In this document: positions 5,564 through 13,028 of the stretch, piece by piece
How the letters are laid out: each line of letters starts with the position of its first letter
Position numbering within the stretch: the stretch's first letter is position 1
From: Sphaerochaeta sp.
GTDB lineage: Bacteria; Spirochaetota; Spirochaetia; Sphaerochaetales; Sphaerochaetaceae
Reading direction: 5' to 3'
Assembly (NCBI GenBank): GCA_003446545.1
Contig: DMAO01000332.1
Location: 1-13,028 of the forward strand
Length of the DNA: 13,028 nucleotides
The notes under the pieces: generated by a model
Database searches by the model: none
The model's input: the letters and a program-made list of their open reading frames with translations, nothing else
Told to the model about the DNA's origin: nothing
Made by a program: the position numbers and the translations under genes

Positions 5564-6577
5564 ATGCCTCCATCCATAGCCGCCTTTACCAGAACTTCCT
5601 GGTTTCCCTTCAGTGACAAACCGGTAATACGGAGCCTGTGGTATATGCCAAGGCTCTGCGACCCTTTTTTCCTTTTTCCTGAAGAGAGTCCTGACGGAAA
5701 ATGGCACCTATTTGGCCATACATGGGTGGGCATAGAGCACTTTATCAGTGAGAATGGCATTTCTTGGGAACCGAGGAAAATGATAGAGCTCAGAGGCCAC
5801 TCCCCATCAGTCTTCCGTCAGGATGGGATGTGGTATCTGCTCTACGAGAAGCATGATGCAAATCTGACTCCCTTGAAAAAAAGACTGAGGGGAAAACGGG
5901 CGGATAAGAACAAGTCCAGCCGCTTTGAGATGAGATCTTCCAGTGACCTCATCATCTTCAGCGAACCCAAGGTCCTCCTTGACAGCAAGGATGTCCCCTT
6001 TGCACAGGACGGACTGAGGAAACCAAGAATTTCCCGGCCTCAGCTATTTAAGGATAGGGAAGGCTACCGACTCTATTTCGGAGCCTCCCATGTGGTGCTC
6101 GAAGATACAAAGCAAAAAGCCACAAGGCATTTTGCTTTGGCAATGAGTTCCTGTCTTGAAGGACCCTATGCCTTGGCAAATGAAGGCGAGAGCCTCCTTT
6201 CCCCTGATCCTGATGACCCCTATTGCAATATGGCTTGTGGGAGTATCAAGGTGGTGCAGGCAACCGATGGGTATGTTGGATTTGAATGTGCAATGCATTG
6301 GGACAAGAAGCGGGCAAAGACCACTTCCTCCCTGTTGCAGGTCGAGAGTCCTGACGGTCTTCTCTGGAAGCCCTCTTTCCGGTCTGTGATACTGTCTACC
6401 CCCGAGCGTGGTTGGGCAAGTCGCTATCTTGTCAGTTGTGACCTCCACTACAAGACCGAGGAAGGATGCTGGTACTGTTACTATTCGGCAAATACCTATT
6501 CGGGTTTCCCTCTTGTGCGCGAGTCCATCGGTCTTCTTTTGGGGAAGGATCCAAGTCTCAGGAAGGTCTTCCTCTAA
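5564..6577 (+). CDS. Five-bladed beta-propeller protein resembling GH43/GH32/GH130-type glycosidases
   Basis: A 337-residue protein with no signal peptide, so probably cytoplasmic. It shows a repeating pattern typical of five-bladed glycosidase propellers: CDPFFLFPEESPDGKWHLF (32-50), GHSPSVFRQDGMWYLLYEK (78-96), SRPQLFKDREGYRLYFGAS (157-175), CGSIKVVQATDGYVGFECA (225-243) and RYLVSCDLHYKTEEGCWYCY (287-306). Each places a proline- or acid-flanked strand before a G-x-W/Y-x-L-type strand. Asp33 in the first blade is where inverting GH43-like enzymes often keep the general base, but I cannot confirm a full catalytic set, so enzymatic activity is inferred only. It could equally resemble the propeller domain of glucosamine inositolphosphorylceramide transferase-like proteins. 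GAGGAG (5550-5555) lies 8 nt before the chosen ATG; a GTG at 5561 is an alternative. The last 20 nt overlap the convergent thioesterase gene. Confidence 0.65.
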   Translation: MPPSIAAFTRTSWFPFSDKPVIRSLWYMPRLCDPFFLFPEESPDGKWHLFGHTWVGIEHFISENGISWEPRKMIELRGHSPSVFRQDGMWYLLYEKHDANLTPLKKRLRGKRADKNKSSRFEMRSSSDLIIFSEPKVLLDSKDVPFAQDGLRKPRISRPQLFKDREGYRLYFGASHVVLEDTKQKATRHFALAMSSCLEGPYALANEGESLLSPDPDDPYCNMACGSIKVVQATDGYVGFECAMHWDKKRAKTTSSLLQVESPDGLLWKPSFRSVILSTPERGWASRYLVSCDLHYKTEEGCWYCYYSANTYSGFPLVRESIGLLLGKDPSLRKVFL

Positions 6578-7391
6578 GGGCGGCGCGTTTCTCCCATCTG
6601 GTTGTCCCTTCCCATACAATGGTCATTCTCCCGTCTTTCTCTTTCCTGACTATCTTATGATAGAGCAAGCCTTCATCGCCAAACAAGATCTTCTCATTTT
6701 CACAACCGGTATACACGGTGATATCATCGCCGCTGAAGGTCTGTCGTATCCAGGATACATCGGCTTCGGCTATCTTAGCGCGATTACGGAACTCTGAAGG
6801 CAGGCTTTCCAAAGCCCAGTTGAGGTAGGAGATGTTGTTGACATGCAAATTACTGTCAGTATCGAAATACTGGATCTTTGGCTTATAGGATACAAGGGTT
6901 GTGCAGTGTGAATCTTCATAGGTAAGGCGAGCGGTCAAAGAGAGATCCATCTGCATCTCCGGCGAAGGAAGGCCTATACGCTCGCTCATGGTAGTGGGAC
7001 GGCAGGGCCTTCCACTTTCCAAGTCAATGAGTGCCCAGTAGGTCTTTGCAATGAATAGGGGATTCCCCAGATCGTCAAAGGAGCGGATTACCCTGGGGAG
7101 ATGGAGCCTGATTGGCTGCTGTGCCCAAGTCTCGACCATGACCTGCTCTGGCCAATGGGTATACCTGAGCACGGTAATCTTGTTTCGGGTGATGACCCAG
7201 GTCTTTCCCTCCTCATGGAGGGTCGGAATGTTACAGCCTCGCGCTGCAGCATGGTTTCCAGCCACTTCCTGTACAATTTTGAAGTAGAATGCAAGTCTTG
7301 CATCAAAAAAGCAGTCTGTCTCATAGCTAAAGGTGGTGAACTGGCTATGCGCTATATTATGTTCGTCGATGCTCAGAGTCTCATTCCCCAT
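6558..7391 (-). CDS. Acyl-ACP thioesterase (FatA/FatB-like, double hot-dog)
   Basis: This enzyme would hydrolyse acyl-acyl carrier protein to release free fatty acid in the cytoplasm. The 277-residue length suits the two-hot-dog bacterial acyl-ACP thioesterase family. The N-terminal hot-dog holds the hydrophobic helix DARLAFYFKIVQEVAGNHA (30-48) and WVITRNKITVLRYTHWPEQV (65-84). The second hot-dog contains YFDTDSNLHVNNISYLNWAL (175-194), matching the plant DxNxHVNN..Y..W active-site block, with Asp179, Asn181 and His183. The ATG at 7391 is backed by AAGGAG at 7398-7403, 6 nt upstream; longer in-frame starts only read back into rsmD. The gene overlaps the end of rsmD by 11 nt and is presumably co-transcribed and coupled to it. 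Its stop lies inside the convergent propeller gene. Chain-length preference cannot be read from the sequence. Confidence 0.9.
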   Translation of the reverse strand: MGNETLSIDEHNIAHSQFTTFSYETDCFFDARLAFYFKIVQEVAGNHAAARGCNIPTLHEEGKTWVITRNKITVLRYTHWPEQVMVETWAQQPIRLHLPRVIRSFDDLGNPLFIAKTYWALIDLESGRPCRPTTMSERIGLPSPEMQMDLSLTARLTYEDSHCTTLVSYKPKIQYFDTDSNLHVNNISYLNWALESLPSEFRNRAKIAEADVSWIRQTFSGDDITVYTGCENEKILFGDEGLLYHKIVRKEKDGRMTIVWEGTTRWEKRAALRGRPS

Positions 7392-7941
7392 CCCTATCTC
7401 CTTCTGGTACTTTCTTGTAGAAGCGCAGCATGCTGCGCCCATACTTACGCTCATCACTGAACGCTAGGTTTCCAATGTGTTCTGGCCAGCTCTGCTTCTC
7501 TTCAGAAGGGTAGTGGATGATGAAGAGGCCTCCCTCTGTAAGGAGGTTTGCCTTGTCCACTGCCTTAGCAAGATCGACCTTGCCACCCATAGGGAAAGGA
7601 GGGTCTGCATATACGATGTCGTACTGCCGTTTGGCTGTGGGGATGAATCGGTTGACATCAGTCATGAAGAGCTTGATCTCGCTCTCGACCATGCTCAAGT
7701 TCTCTAGGATGGTAGCCTTCTTCTGACGATCCTTCTCCACCACATGTACTATGGTAGCCCCACGTGAAGCTGCCTCTATGCCCACACACCCGCTACCGGT
7801 GAACAGGTCAAGCCAGGACAGGCCTTCAATGTTTCCCAATATGGAGAAGAGGGACTCCCTCATCATATCCATTGCAGGCCTTATGATACCTGGAGGACAG
7901 CTCACTGTCCTTCCCCTATAGATTCCTCCGGTTATGCGCAT
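7381..7941 (-). CDS. rsmD: 16S rRNA m2G966 methyltransferase RsmD
   Basis: RsmD is a Rossmann-fold, S-adenosylmethionine-dependent enzyme that methylates N2 of G966 in 16S rRNA during small-subunit assembly. The 186-residue protein has the full family layout: MRITGGIYRGR (1-11), RPAMDMMRESLFSIL (21-35), the cofactor-binding LDLFTGSGCVGIEAASRGA (44-62), the acidic end of strand 2 at VVEKDR (67-72), the catalytic DPPF (113-116) and a C-terminal KYGRSMLRFYKK (166-177). The ATG at 7941 is supported by the standard MRI.GG start and by GAGAGG at 7948-7953, 6 nt upstream. The gene lies 61 nt after recG and has its own candidate promoter in that gap. The thioesterase gene follows with an 11-nt overlap. 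Confidence 0.95.
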   Translation of the reverse strand: MRITGGIYRGRTVSCPPGIIRPAMDMMRESLFSILGNIEGLSWLDLFTGSGCVGIEAASRGATIVHVVEKDRQKKATILENLSMVESEIKLFMTDVNRFIPTAKRQYDIVYADPPFPMGGKVDLAKAVDKANLLTEGGLFIIHYPSEEKQSWPEHIGNLAFSDERKYGRSMLRFYKKVPEGDRDGE

Positions 7942-7962
7942 AGCTTGCCTCTCATCCTACCA

Positions 7963-7991
7963 ATAATAGGTTTTCGGTCCTGTTTGTTCAA
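7963..7991 (-). promoter_or_regulatory. Likely promoter for rsmD and the thioesterase gene
   Basis: On the minus strand, TTGAAC (7986-7991, 4/6) is followed by a 17-nt spacer and TATTAT (7963-7968, 5/6), within the 61-nt recG-rsmD gap. Transcription would begin near 7955, giving a leader of only about 14 nt that includes the GAGAGG Shine-Dalgarno site of rsmD. An out-of-frame ATG falls at the predicted first base (7953-7955) and opens an eight-codon frame including its stop, ending within rsmD's first codons. Confidence 0.45.
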
Positions 7992-8002
7992 GTTAGATTT
8001 GT

Positions 8003-10093
8003 TCAATTGGCCTCAATACTCTCCAAGGCAAAGGGAGGGGCCTTTGCAAGAGTCCTTCGTATGACCGCATGTTCGACAGATAAGAGAGCGGGGTCCTTAG
8101 TGAGGACCCTATCGGCCTCGGCTCTTGCCAATTCAATGAGCGGTAGGTCTTCAGTGAGGGATGCATAGTGAAGGCGTAGGAATCCGGACTGTTTGGTCCC
8201 TGTCATCTCTCCAGGGCCTCTGATAAGCAGGTCCTTCTCTGCAATATAGAACCCGTCAGTGGACTCCTTCATGACAGTAAGACGTTGCTTTGCCTCATCG
8301 GTGAGCTGGTCGCTGAACACCAAAAAACAGTAGGAAGGGAGGTTGCTCCTGCCTACTCGTCCGCGAAGCTGGTGCAGGGCAGAGAGGCCGAACCTATCTG
8401 CATGCTCGATGACCATGCATGTGGCGTTGGGTATGTCGATGCCTACCTCAACTACGCTGGTGGAGACAAGGTAGGAGAGCTCACCCTTCTGGTAGCGTTT
8501 GAGTATGGACATTTTCTCTTCATCGTCTAGCTTGCTGTGGATGAGTTCAGAGGGGATATTGGGATACTCGGCCTTGAGGAATTCGAACATGTTCGTCACA
8601 TCCCTGAGCTCGCTCTCCCCGCTGTCATCGATACGGGGATAGACAAAGTATGCCTGATGGCCTCGGGAGAACTCCACCCCGACGGCCTGGTACATCCGTT
8701 TGCGACTCTGCTCATTCACGAGGTGGGTTATCACCGGTTTCCTTCCCGGGGGCATCGTCCTGATGGTCGATACGTTCAGGTTGCCGAATACCGTCAGCGA
8801 GAGGGTACGGGGAATGGGGGTGGCTGTCATCAGAAGCAGGTCAGGGACCTCGGCTTTCTCCATGAGGGCGAGGCGTTGTTCCACCCCGAAGCGGTGCTGC
8901 TCGTCTATGATCACATACCTCAGGTTTTTGAAGGTGACCTCTTTGGAAAAGAGCGCATGCGTGCCCACGACAATATCGACCTCACCGTCAGAGATGGCTT
9001 GCAACAAGAGCTTGCGCTCTTTGTTTTTTACCGATCCTGTAAGGAAGGCCATCCGGACTCCTAGTGGTTCTAGGAGTTTAGCTCCTGACTCTGCATGCTG
9101 GCGGGCAAGCAGTTCGGTCGGGGCCATGAAAGCGACTTGGGCATTTTGAGAAAGGACATGCAAGGCTGTGATCCAGGCGACCAAGGTCTTGCCGCTACCC
9201 ACATCACCTTGCAACAGCCTGTTCATGGGAATGTCAGTGGAAAGATCCTTGCGGATCTCATGCAGGACGGTTATCTGGTCGCCCGTCAGGGCGAAGGGAA
9301 GGCTCTCGATGAGGGCAAGTTCAATCTTGGTGGGGTTTGCCGTTCTTAGCTGTACGGTTCTTTCCTGTAGGCCCTTTCTTCTCCGGGCGATAAGCTGCAG
9401 GTAGAACAGTTCATCCAGGGCAAGGGTCTCTCTAGCCTTCTGATGCTCTGCAAAGGAGGGAGGGAAGTGCCATATCCTTATGGCCTCATCCATTGGTATC
9501 AGAGAGTGTTCTTCGATCAGTGTATGGGGGAGCTCCTCCTCAAACATCTCCACCGAATCAAGCACCTTCTGTACATTGGCTCTGATAAGTCTCTGATTAA
9601 GTGCGCCCCGAAGGGGGTAGATGGGAAGAATCGTTCCAAAGGAAGCGGGAAAGGTGCCCTCTTCGGTAGCCGGATGGAGTTCAAACTGGGAGCTTTGCAG
9701 CTCCCCCCGGTTTATGGAGACCTGTGCATAGATGTAGTAGATACCTCCAACCCTGATGCTCTTTTCCAGGAAGTTTCGTCCGAAGCAAAGTAGCGATAAT
9801 CGCCCGTCGCCTTGGCCTGAGACATCACGCAACAGTATCTTCAAGGTGCGTTTTTTGGCGCTTCTTTGGCCGAAGTAGGTGTGCCCAAGCACCTCTACGA
9901 GGGTGTTTGCCATCTCAGAGTCCTGTATGCCTCCCAAGGGACGGACCTTGCTTCGGTCCTCCCATGCCCTGGGGGAGAAAAGCAGGAGGTCGGAGTAGGT
10001 ATTGATACCCAGCTGCGCATAGGCTTTGGCAGAAGCCGGACCAACACCCCCTAGGGTCTTGATGCTGGTCTGTAGTGCCCTAAGGTAAGCCAT
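8003..10093 (-). CDS. recG: ATP-dependent DNA helicase RecG
   Basis: RecG is the superfamily 2 DNA translocase that remodels stalled forks and branched structures such as Holliday junctions and R-loops. The 696-residue protein is full length for the family. The N-terminal part has GGVGPASAKAYAQLGI (15-30), a helix-hairpin-like segment, then the OB-fold wedge region (about 60-165). The helicase core shows Walker A GDVGSGKT (296-303), APTELLARQH (324-333), the DEQH box (397-400) followed by RFGVEQR, MTATPIPRTL (422-431), STSVVEVGIDIPNA (544-557) and QLRGRVGRS (575-583). The C-terminal RGPGEMTGTKQSG (625-637) is also characteristic. The ATG at 10093 begins 2 nt after the yggT stop and has no clear Shine-Dalgarno site, so coupling to yggT is likely. 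The product acts on the nucleoid. Confidence 0.97.
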   Translation of the reverse strand: MAYLRALQTSIKTLGGVGPASAKAYAQLGINTYSDLLLFSPRAWEDRSKVRPLGGIQDSEMANTLVEVLGHTYFGQRSAKKRTLKILLRDVSGQGDGRLSLLCFGRNFLEKSIRVGGIYYIYAQVSINRGELQSSQFELHPATEEGTFPASFGTILPIYPLRGALNQRLIRANVQKVLDSVEMFEEELPHTLIEEHSLIPMDEAIRIWHFPPSFAEHQKARETLALDELFYLQLIARRRKGLQERTVQLRTANPTKIELALIESLPFALTGDQITVLHEIRKDLSTDIPMNRLLQGDVGSGKTLVAWITALHVLSQNAQVAFMAPTELLARQHAESGAKLLEPLGVRMAFLTGSVKNKERKLLLQAISDGEVDIVVGTHALFSKEVTFKNLRYVIIDEQHRFGVEQRLALMEKAEVPDLLLMTATPIPRTLSLTVFGNLNVSTIRTMPPGRKPVITHLVNEQSRKRMYQAVGVEFSRGHQAYFVYPRIDDSGESELRDVTNMFEFLKAEYPNIPSELIHSKLDDEEKMSILKRYQKGELSYLVSTSVVEVGIDIPNATCMVIEHADRFGLSALHQLRGRVGRSNLPSYCFLVFSDQLTDEAKQRLTVMKESTDGFYIAEKDLLIRGPGEMTGTKQSGFLRLHYASLTEDLPLIELARAEADRVLTKDPALLSVEHAVIRRTLAKAPPFALESIEAN

Positions 10094-10095
10094 AC

Positions 10096-10752
10096 TCAGA
10101 AAGAGAGCTTCGTGAATACAGAGACAAGTACTCTGACCAGAGCAGAAGAGCTTGCGTAGACTACGACAAAGAAAATGAGGCTGGTCAGTACCAATTGACG
10201 GTCATTGATGGTTTTGCCCTTGTAGAAGAGTCTCTGCACCCAGTTGAGGACTCCCCCAACCAGTGAGTCGATCATCTTGATATACGCTATGGTATTGGGG
10301 CCACGCTTATAGCAGAAGTAGAGACGGACCCCCAGCAAAGCCATGACAAACCAGAGTATCGGGCTGAGTAGAAAGGACCAGAGGGTACTGAGTATCAGGG
10401 CAAAGACCATGCCTACGGTAATCTTGCCGTAGGACCCGAACAGCCTGAGTATGCTCTGCAGGACAGAAAGGACTGCAAGGGCGATAAGCGGGGTGAGGTC
10501 GATATGACTTCTCCTGAATGCGCTTATCCCTCTGAACCAGTTGAGATAGGGGTCGACAATTTTGCTTAAGTAGTGGGTAAGAGGGTTTTCACCGCTCTGG
10601 CCAGGCAGACGTATCCACGTAAGGATGATCCTCACCCAGATCAAGAGCGAATAGAGTGAAATTAGGGCAGCAAGAAAAGAGGCTATGCCCATAAGCCACT
10701 GGGGAGCGCCGCTAAAGGAGATAAGTCCTCCATTATAATAGGTGTCATCCAT
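10096..10752 (-). CDS. YggT family integral membrane protein, two-repeat form
   Basis: YggT-family proteins are small inner-membrane proteins of poorly defined role, linked by genetics in other bacteria to osmotic shock tolerance, cell division or envelope assembly. This 218-residue protein looks like two YggT units in tandem. The first has a long hydrophobic stretch (about 21-46), RIILTWIR (41-48), NPLTHYLSKIVDPYLNWFRG (56-75) and the signature-like DLTPLIALAVL (85-95). The second has hydrophobic helices at about 112-145, KMIDSLVGGVLNWVQRLF (159-176) and 188-210. The ATG at 10752 is chosen because GGAGG at 10759-10763 lies 6 nt upstream; an in-frame GTG at 10803 would overlap dnaE and add 17 basic residues. 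It lies 38 nt after dnaE and 2 nt before recG. Confidence 0.85.
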   Translation of the reverse strand: MDDTYYNGGLISFSGAPQWLMGIASFLAALISLYSLLIWVRIILTWIRLPGQSGENPLTHYLSKIVDPYLNWFRGISAFRRSHIDLTPLIALAVLSVLQSILRLFGSYGKITVGMVFALILSTLWSFLLSPILWFVMALLGVRLYFCYKRGPNTIAYIKMIDSLVGGVLNWVQRLFYKGKTINDRQLVLTSLIFFVVVYASSSALVRVLVSVFTKLSF

Positions 10753-10790
10753 AGTAATCCTCCGTACATAAGATACCCAACATTTTCCTG

Positions 10791-13028
10791 TTAGTCGAAC
10801 CAAATATCGATAACTGCCGAATTATCAAGTACTTCTTTTTCGAAATCATCACAATACCGCACTTTGAACTCTTCCCCACAGGCAATGATATCCTTCGCAG
10901 AGGCTTCCCCCTCGCGTATGATCAGCTCCACCTTGCAACTTCCCTCCCAGGTGAGGCAGGAGTCACGAAGCATGGTCATCTTTTCTGGTTTGCAAAAGGA
11001 TTTTTCCAGCACGATATGGCATTTTGTTACAGCCATGGGTGCGAGATCTTCAGGATTGGTGAAGATTGATTCGATCAGGAAGGAGACCTTGTCTCCCCCC
11101 CGCGAGTTGTCGAAGTTCCCTGTAAAGCCATAGATGCCATCTACATGCAAAACCTCCTTGAACTGGGTGAATGTCTTGGGGAAGAGGGTGGCATCGAAGG
11201 TGGAGTTCAGGTCGGTAAGCTGCAGGAAAGCCATCACATCACCCTTTTTGGTGGAGTATGGCCTGATTGTGCTCACCATGGCGATGACATTGGTCTGCCT
11301 CCCGAAGGGAAGGTCTTCTTGCTTAGCAGTATTTACCGTCACCCTCTCTTTTATTGCCTTCTTGTATACATCCATCGGGTGTCCTGAAATGTAGAAGCCA
11401 AGCAGGGCTTTCTCCGTCTCCAGTTTCTCGTTGATAGCCCAGTCTTCGACCTCTTTCATGGTGAAGGTGTCCATCTGTGCCTCAATCTCCTCATCAAAGA
11501 GGGATATCTGCCCGAAGGAGCGTTCTTCACGGCGTTTCTGTACATAGGTTACAGCTTCAGCGACATTTGCCAACAGAGTAGGGCGGTTAACTCCCATGGT
11601 GTCGAAGGCCCCTGCTTTGATAAGGGATTCAAGGAGTTTTGCATTGCTTGAACGTGAGTCGATGCGGGTAAGGAAATCCAAGAAGTCCTTATAGGGGCCG
11701 TTCTTTTCCCGCTCTGCTACAAAGAGCTCTACCACCCCTTCTCCCACATTCTTGATGCCAGCAAGGCCGTAGACAATCTTATCGCCCACTACTGAGAAGT
11801 GCTTGTCTGAATAGTTGATGGAAGGGGGCATGATCTCAAGGCCCTGATCTTTTGCCACCTGCAGGTATTCAGCGAACTTGTCCGGGCTGTTCATCTCGTT
11901 GGTTAGGTTCGCCGCCCAGAATTCTGCGGGATAGTTTGCCTTCAAAAAAGCAGTCTGGTAGGCTACCACCGAGTAGGCAACAGCATGGGACTTGTTGAAA
12001 CCATAGCCAGCAAAGGGCTCAAGCATCTCAAAAATCTCAATGGCATGCTTTTCAGTCCTTCCCAGGGCTTTTGCCCCAGCGATGAACTTGGTCTTCTCCT
12101 CTGCCAGGGCAGCAACCTTCTTTTTGCCCATGATACGCCTGAGGATGTCAGCATTACCCAGCGAATAGCCTGCTATGATTTGGGCAACTTTCATGACCTG
12201 TTCCTGGTAGACAATGACCCCGTATGTGGTCTTCAGTTCCTCCTCCAGCTCAGGGTTTGCATAGGTGATGGGTTGTCTTCCACGCTTACAGCTGATGAAT
12301 TGGGGGATGTAGGCCATGGGTCCCGGCCTGTAGAGGGCGTTGAGGGCAACCAGGTCCTCAATGTCCGAAGGCTGGGCATCCTTGAGGATGCCTTGCATTC
12401 CGGCACTTTCAAACTGGAAGATGGCGGCACTCTCTCCACGGGAGAGCATGGCAAAGGTCTTGGGGTCCTTCTCATCAATATCTGCAACCCTGAAGTCAGG
12501 TTCCCGTTTCTTGATCAGGTCCTCAGTATGTTTTATCAGAGTCAGGGTCTTCAGTCCCAAAAAGTCCATCTTAACCAGACCGCACTCCTCGATGAGGTCC
12601 ATGGTGTACTGTGTTGAGATGGCACCGGTCTTGGCGTCACGGTAAAGGGGGACATAGTTGACCAGGTCCTCCTTCCCGATCACTACCCCTGCTGCATGCG
12701 TTGAGGTGTGACGGTTCAGGCCCTCTAGCCTTCTTGCGGCGTCGAATAGCTCTGCATAGACTCCGCCCCGCTTCTCCAGCTCGACAAGTTCCCTATTCAT
12801 CTCAAAGGCCTTGGTAAGGTTCATCTTGGGATCCTCTGGGATGAGCTTACAGATTTTGTTAGACTCGTCGTAGGGGATGTCCAGCACCCTTGCCACATCC
12901 TTGACTACAGCCTTTGCCTTCAAGGTTCCGAAGGTTGCAATCTGGGCGACTCGCTCTGTTCCGTAATGTTCGGTGACATAGTTGATGACCTCCTGTCTCC
13001 TTTCATAGCAGAAGTCGATGTCAAAGTC
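10791..13028 (-). CDS. dnaE: DNA polymerase III alpha subunit DnaE (5' end outside window)
   Basis: DnaE is the catalytic subunit of the replicative polymerase. Only the last 745 residues are in the window; the PHP domain and first part of the palm lie to the right. The visible part opens with DFDIDFCYERRQEV, containing the first two catalytic aspartates (visible residues 3 and 5, equivalent to E. coli Asp401 and Asp403). It continues with FGTLKAKAVVKDVARVL (33-49), HTSTHAAGVVI (107-117) and GLVKMDFLGLKTLTLI (150-165), with the third catalytic Asp at 155, then NALYRPGPM and GYGFNKSHAVAYS of the fingers. A C-terminal OB-fold begins near residue 575 (QTNVIAMVSTIRPYS), followed by a divergent tail of about 85 residues. 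The reading frame is open right to the edge, which shows that the TTG at 12921-12923 is internal and not a start. The stop is TAA at 10791-10793. yggT follows after 38 nt. Confidence 0.97.
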   Translation of the reverse strand, partial: DFDIDFCYERRQEVINYVTEHYGTERVAQIATFGTLKAKAVVKDVARVLDIPYDESNKICKLIPEDPKMNLTKAFEMNRELVELEKRGGVYAELFDAARRLEGLNRHTSTHAAGVVIGKEDLVNYVPLYRDAKTGAISTQYTMDLIEECGLVKMDFLGLKTLTLIKHTEDLIKKREPDFRVADIDEKDPKTFAMLSRGESAAIFQFESAGMQGILKDAQPSDIEDLVALNALYRPGPMAYIPQFISCKRGRQPITYANPELEEELKTTYGVIVYQEQVMKVAQIIAGYSLGNADILRRIMGKKKVAALAEEKTKFIAGAKALGRTEKHAIEIFEMLEPFAGYGFNKSHAVAYSVVAYQTAFLKANYPAEFWAANLTNEMNSPDKFAEYLQVAKDQGLEIMPPSINYSDKHFSVVGDKIVYGLAGIKNVGEGVVELFVAEREKNGPYKDFLDFLTRIDSRSSNAKLLESLIKAGAFDTMGVNRPTLLANVAEAVTYVQKRREERSFGQISLFDEEIEAQMDTFTMKEVEDWAINEKLETEKALLGFYISGHPMDVYKKAIKERVTVNTAKQEDLPFGRQTNVIAMVSTIRPYSTKKGDVMAFLQLTDLNSTFDATLFPKTFTQFKEVLHVDGIYGFTGNFDNSRGGDKVSFLIESIFTNPEDLAPMAVTKCHIVLEKSFCKPEKMTMLRDSCLTWEGSCKVELIIREGEASAKDIIACGEEFKVRYCDDFEKEVLDNSAVIDIWFD

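Noticed and set aside
8537..9064. 175-codon plus-strand open frame inside recG
   Set aside because: It is fully antisense to the RecG helicase core and has no support of its own.
10753..10790. Promoter in the dnaE-yggT gap
   Set aside because: Only poor -35 and -10 matches could be found; the Shine-Dalgarno site is clear, so co-transcription with dnaE is the simpler reading.
11985..12617. 210-codon plus-strand open frame inside dnaE
   Set aside because: It is antisense to the conserved palm and fingers of DnaE, a common artefact of codon bias.
12921..12923. TTG as the start of a short dnaE
   Set aside because: The frame continues unbroken to the window edge and encodes the catalytic DFDIDF motif, so the codon is internal.
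1..13028. CRISPR array, tRNA or rRNA gene, prophage, defence system, riboswitch
   Set aside because: No direct repeats with spacers, cloverleaf-like segments, phage genes or long structured leaders were seen; almost all bases lie in recognisable housekeeping genes.

Overview
This is an ordinary-looking chromosomal window of tightly packed housekeeping genes. Eleven genes are intact, dnaE runs off the right edge, and a degraded gene fragment lies at the left edge. GC is roughly half. The mix of genes (an AAA_32-type Lon-like protease, an acyl-ACP thioesterase, a double-repeat YggT protein, RecG, DnaE, LspA) and the flavour of the proteins suggest a spirochaete, perhaps a Sphaerochaeta relative. 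That placement is from memory of the families and is not proven. I see no CRISPR array, tRNA, rRNA, intact insertion sequence or prophage, and no convincing intrinsic terminator.

Layout, left to right. Positions 1-257 hold the broken 3' part of a small protein resembling DUF6788, often found beside transposases, with an in-frame TAG. Then come two overlapping plus-strand RNA methyltransferase genes, rsmI (393-1100) and a TrmH/SpoU-family gene (1078-1887). The second runs 14 bases into the end of a convergent minus-strand gene for a Lon-like protease (1874-3907). That gene is divergent from a plus-strand run: a NIF3/DUF34 protein (3961-4713), lspA (4748-5278), a 95-residue membrane protein (5271-5558) and an intracellular five-bladed beta-propeller protein (5564-6577). 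The propeller gene ends 20 bases inside a convergent minus-strand series, which reads in transcription order dnaE (partial), yggT, recG, rsmD and an acyl-ACP thioesterase.

Functional themes are translation (RsmI, the TrmH-type enzyme and RsmD modify rRNA or tRNA), DNA replication and repair (DnaE, RecG), envelope biogenesis (LspA, YggT, the 95-residue membrane protein, the thioesterase through fatty acids) and proteolysis (Lon-like). Minus-strand genes are spaced for co-transcription: 38 nt from dnaE to yggT, 2 nt from yggT to recG, 61 nt with its own likely promoter from recG to rsmD, and an 11-nt overlap from rsmD to the thioesterase.

The most interesting signal is regulatory. Four genes (rsmI, the Lon-like gene, NIF3, lspA) have a -10-like hexamer ending 6-7 nt before the ATG and no Shine-Dalgarno sequence. 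Several internal operon genes (the 95-residue protein, the propeller protein, yggT, rsmD, the thioesterase) have clear Shine-Dalgarno sites. This is the pattern expected of leaderless mRNAs. Two of these promoters interlock in the Lon-like/NIF3 divergent spacer. I see no wholly new multi-gene system here. The least understood proteins are the beta-propeller protein and the 95-residue membrane protein.
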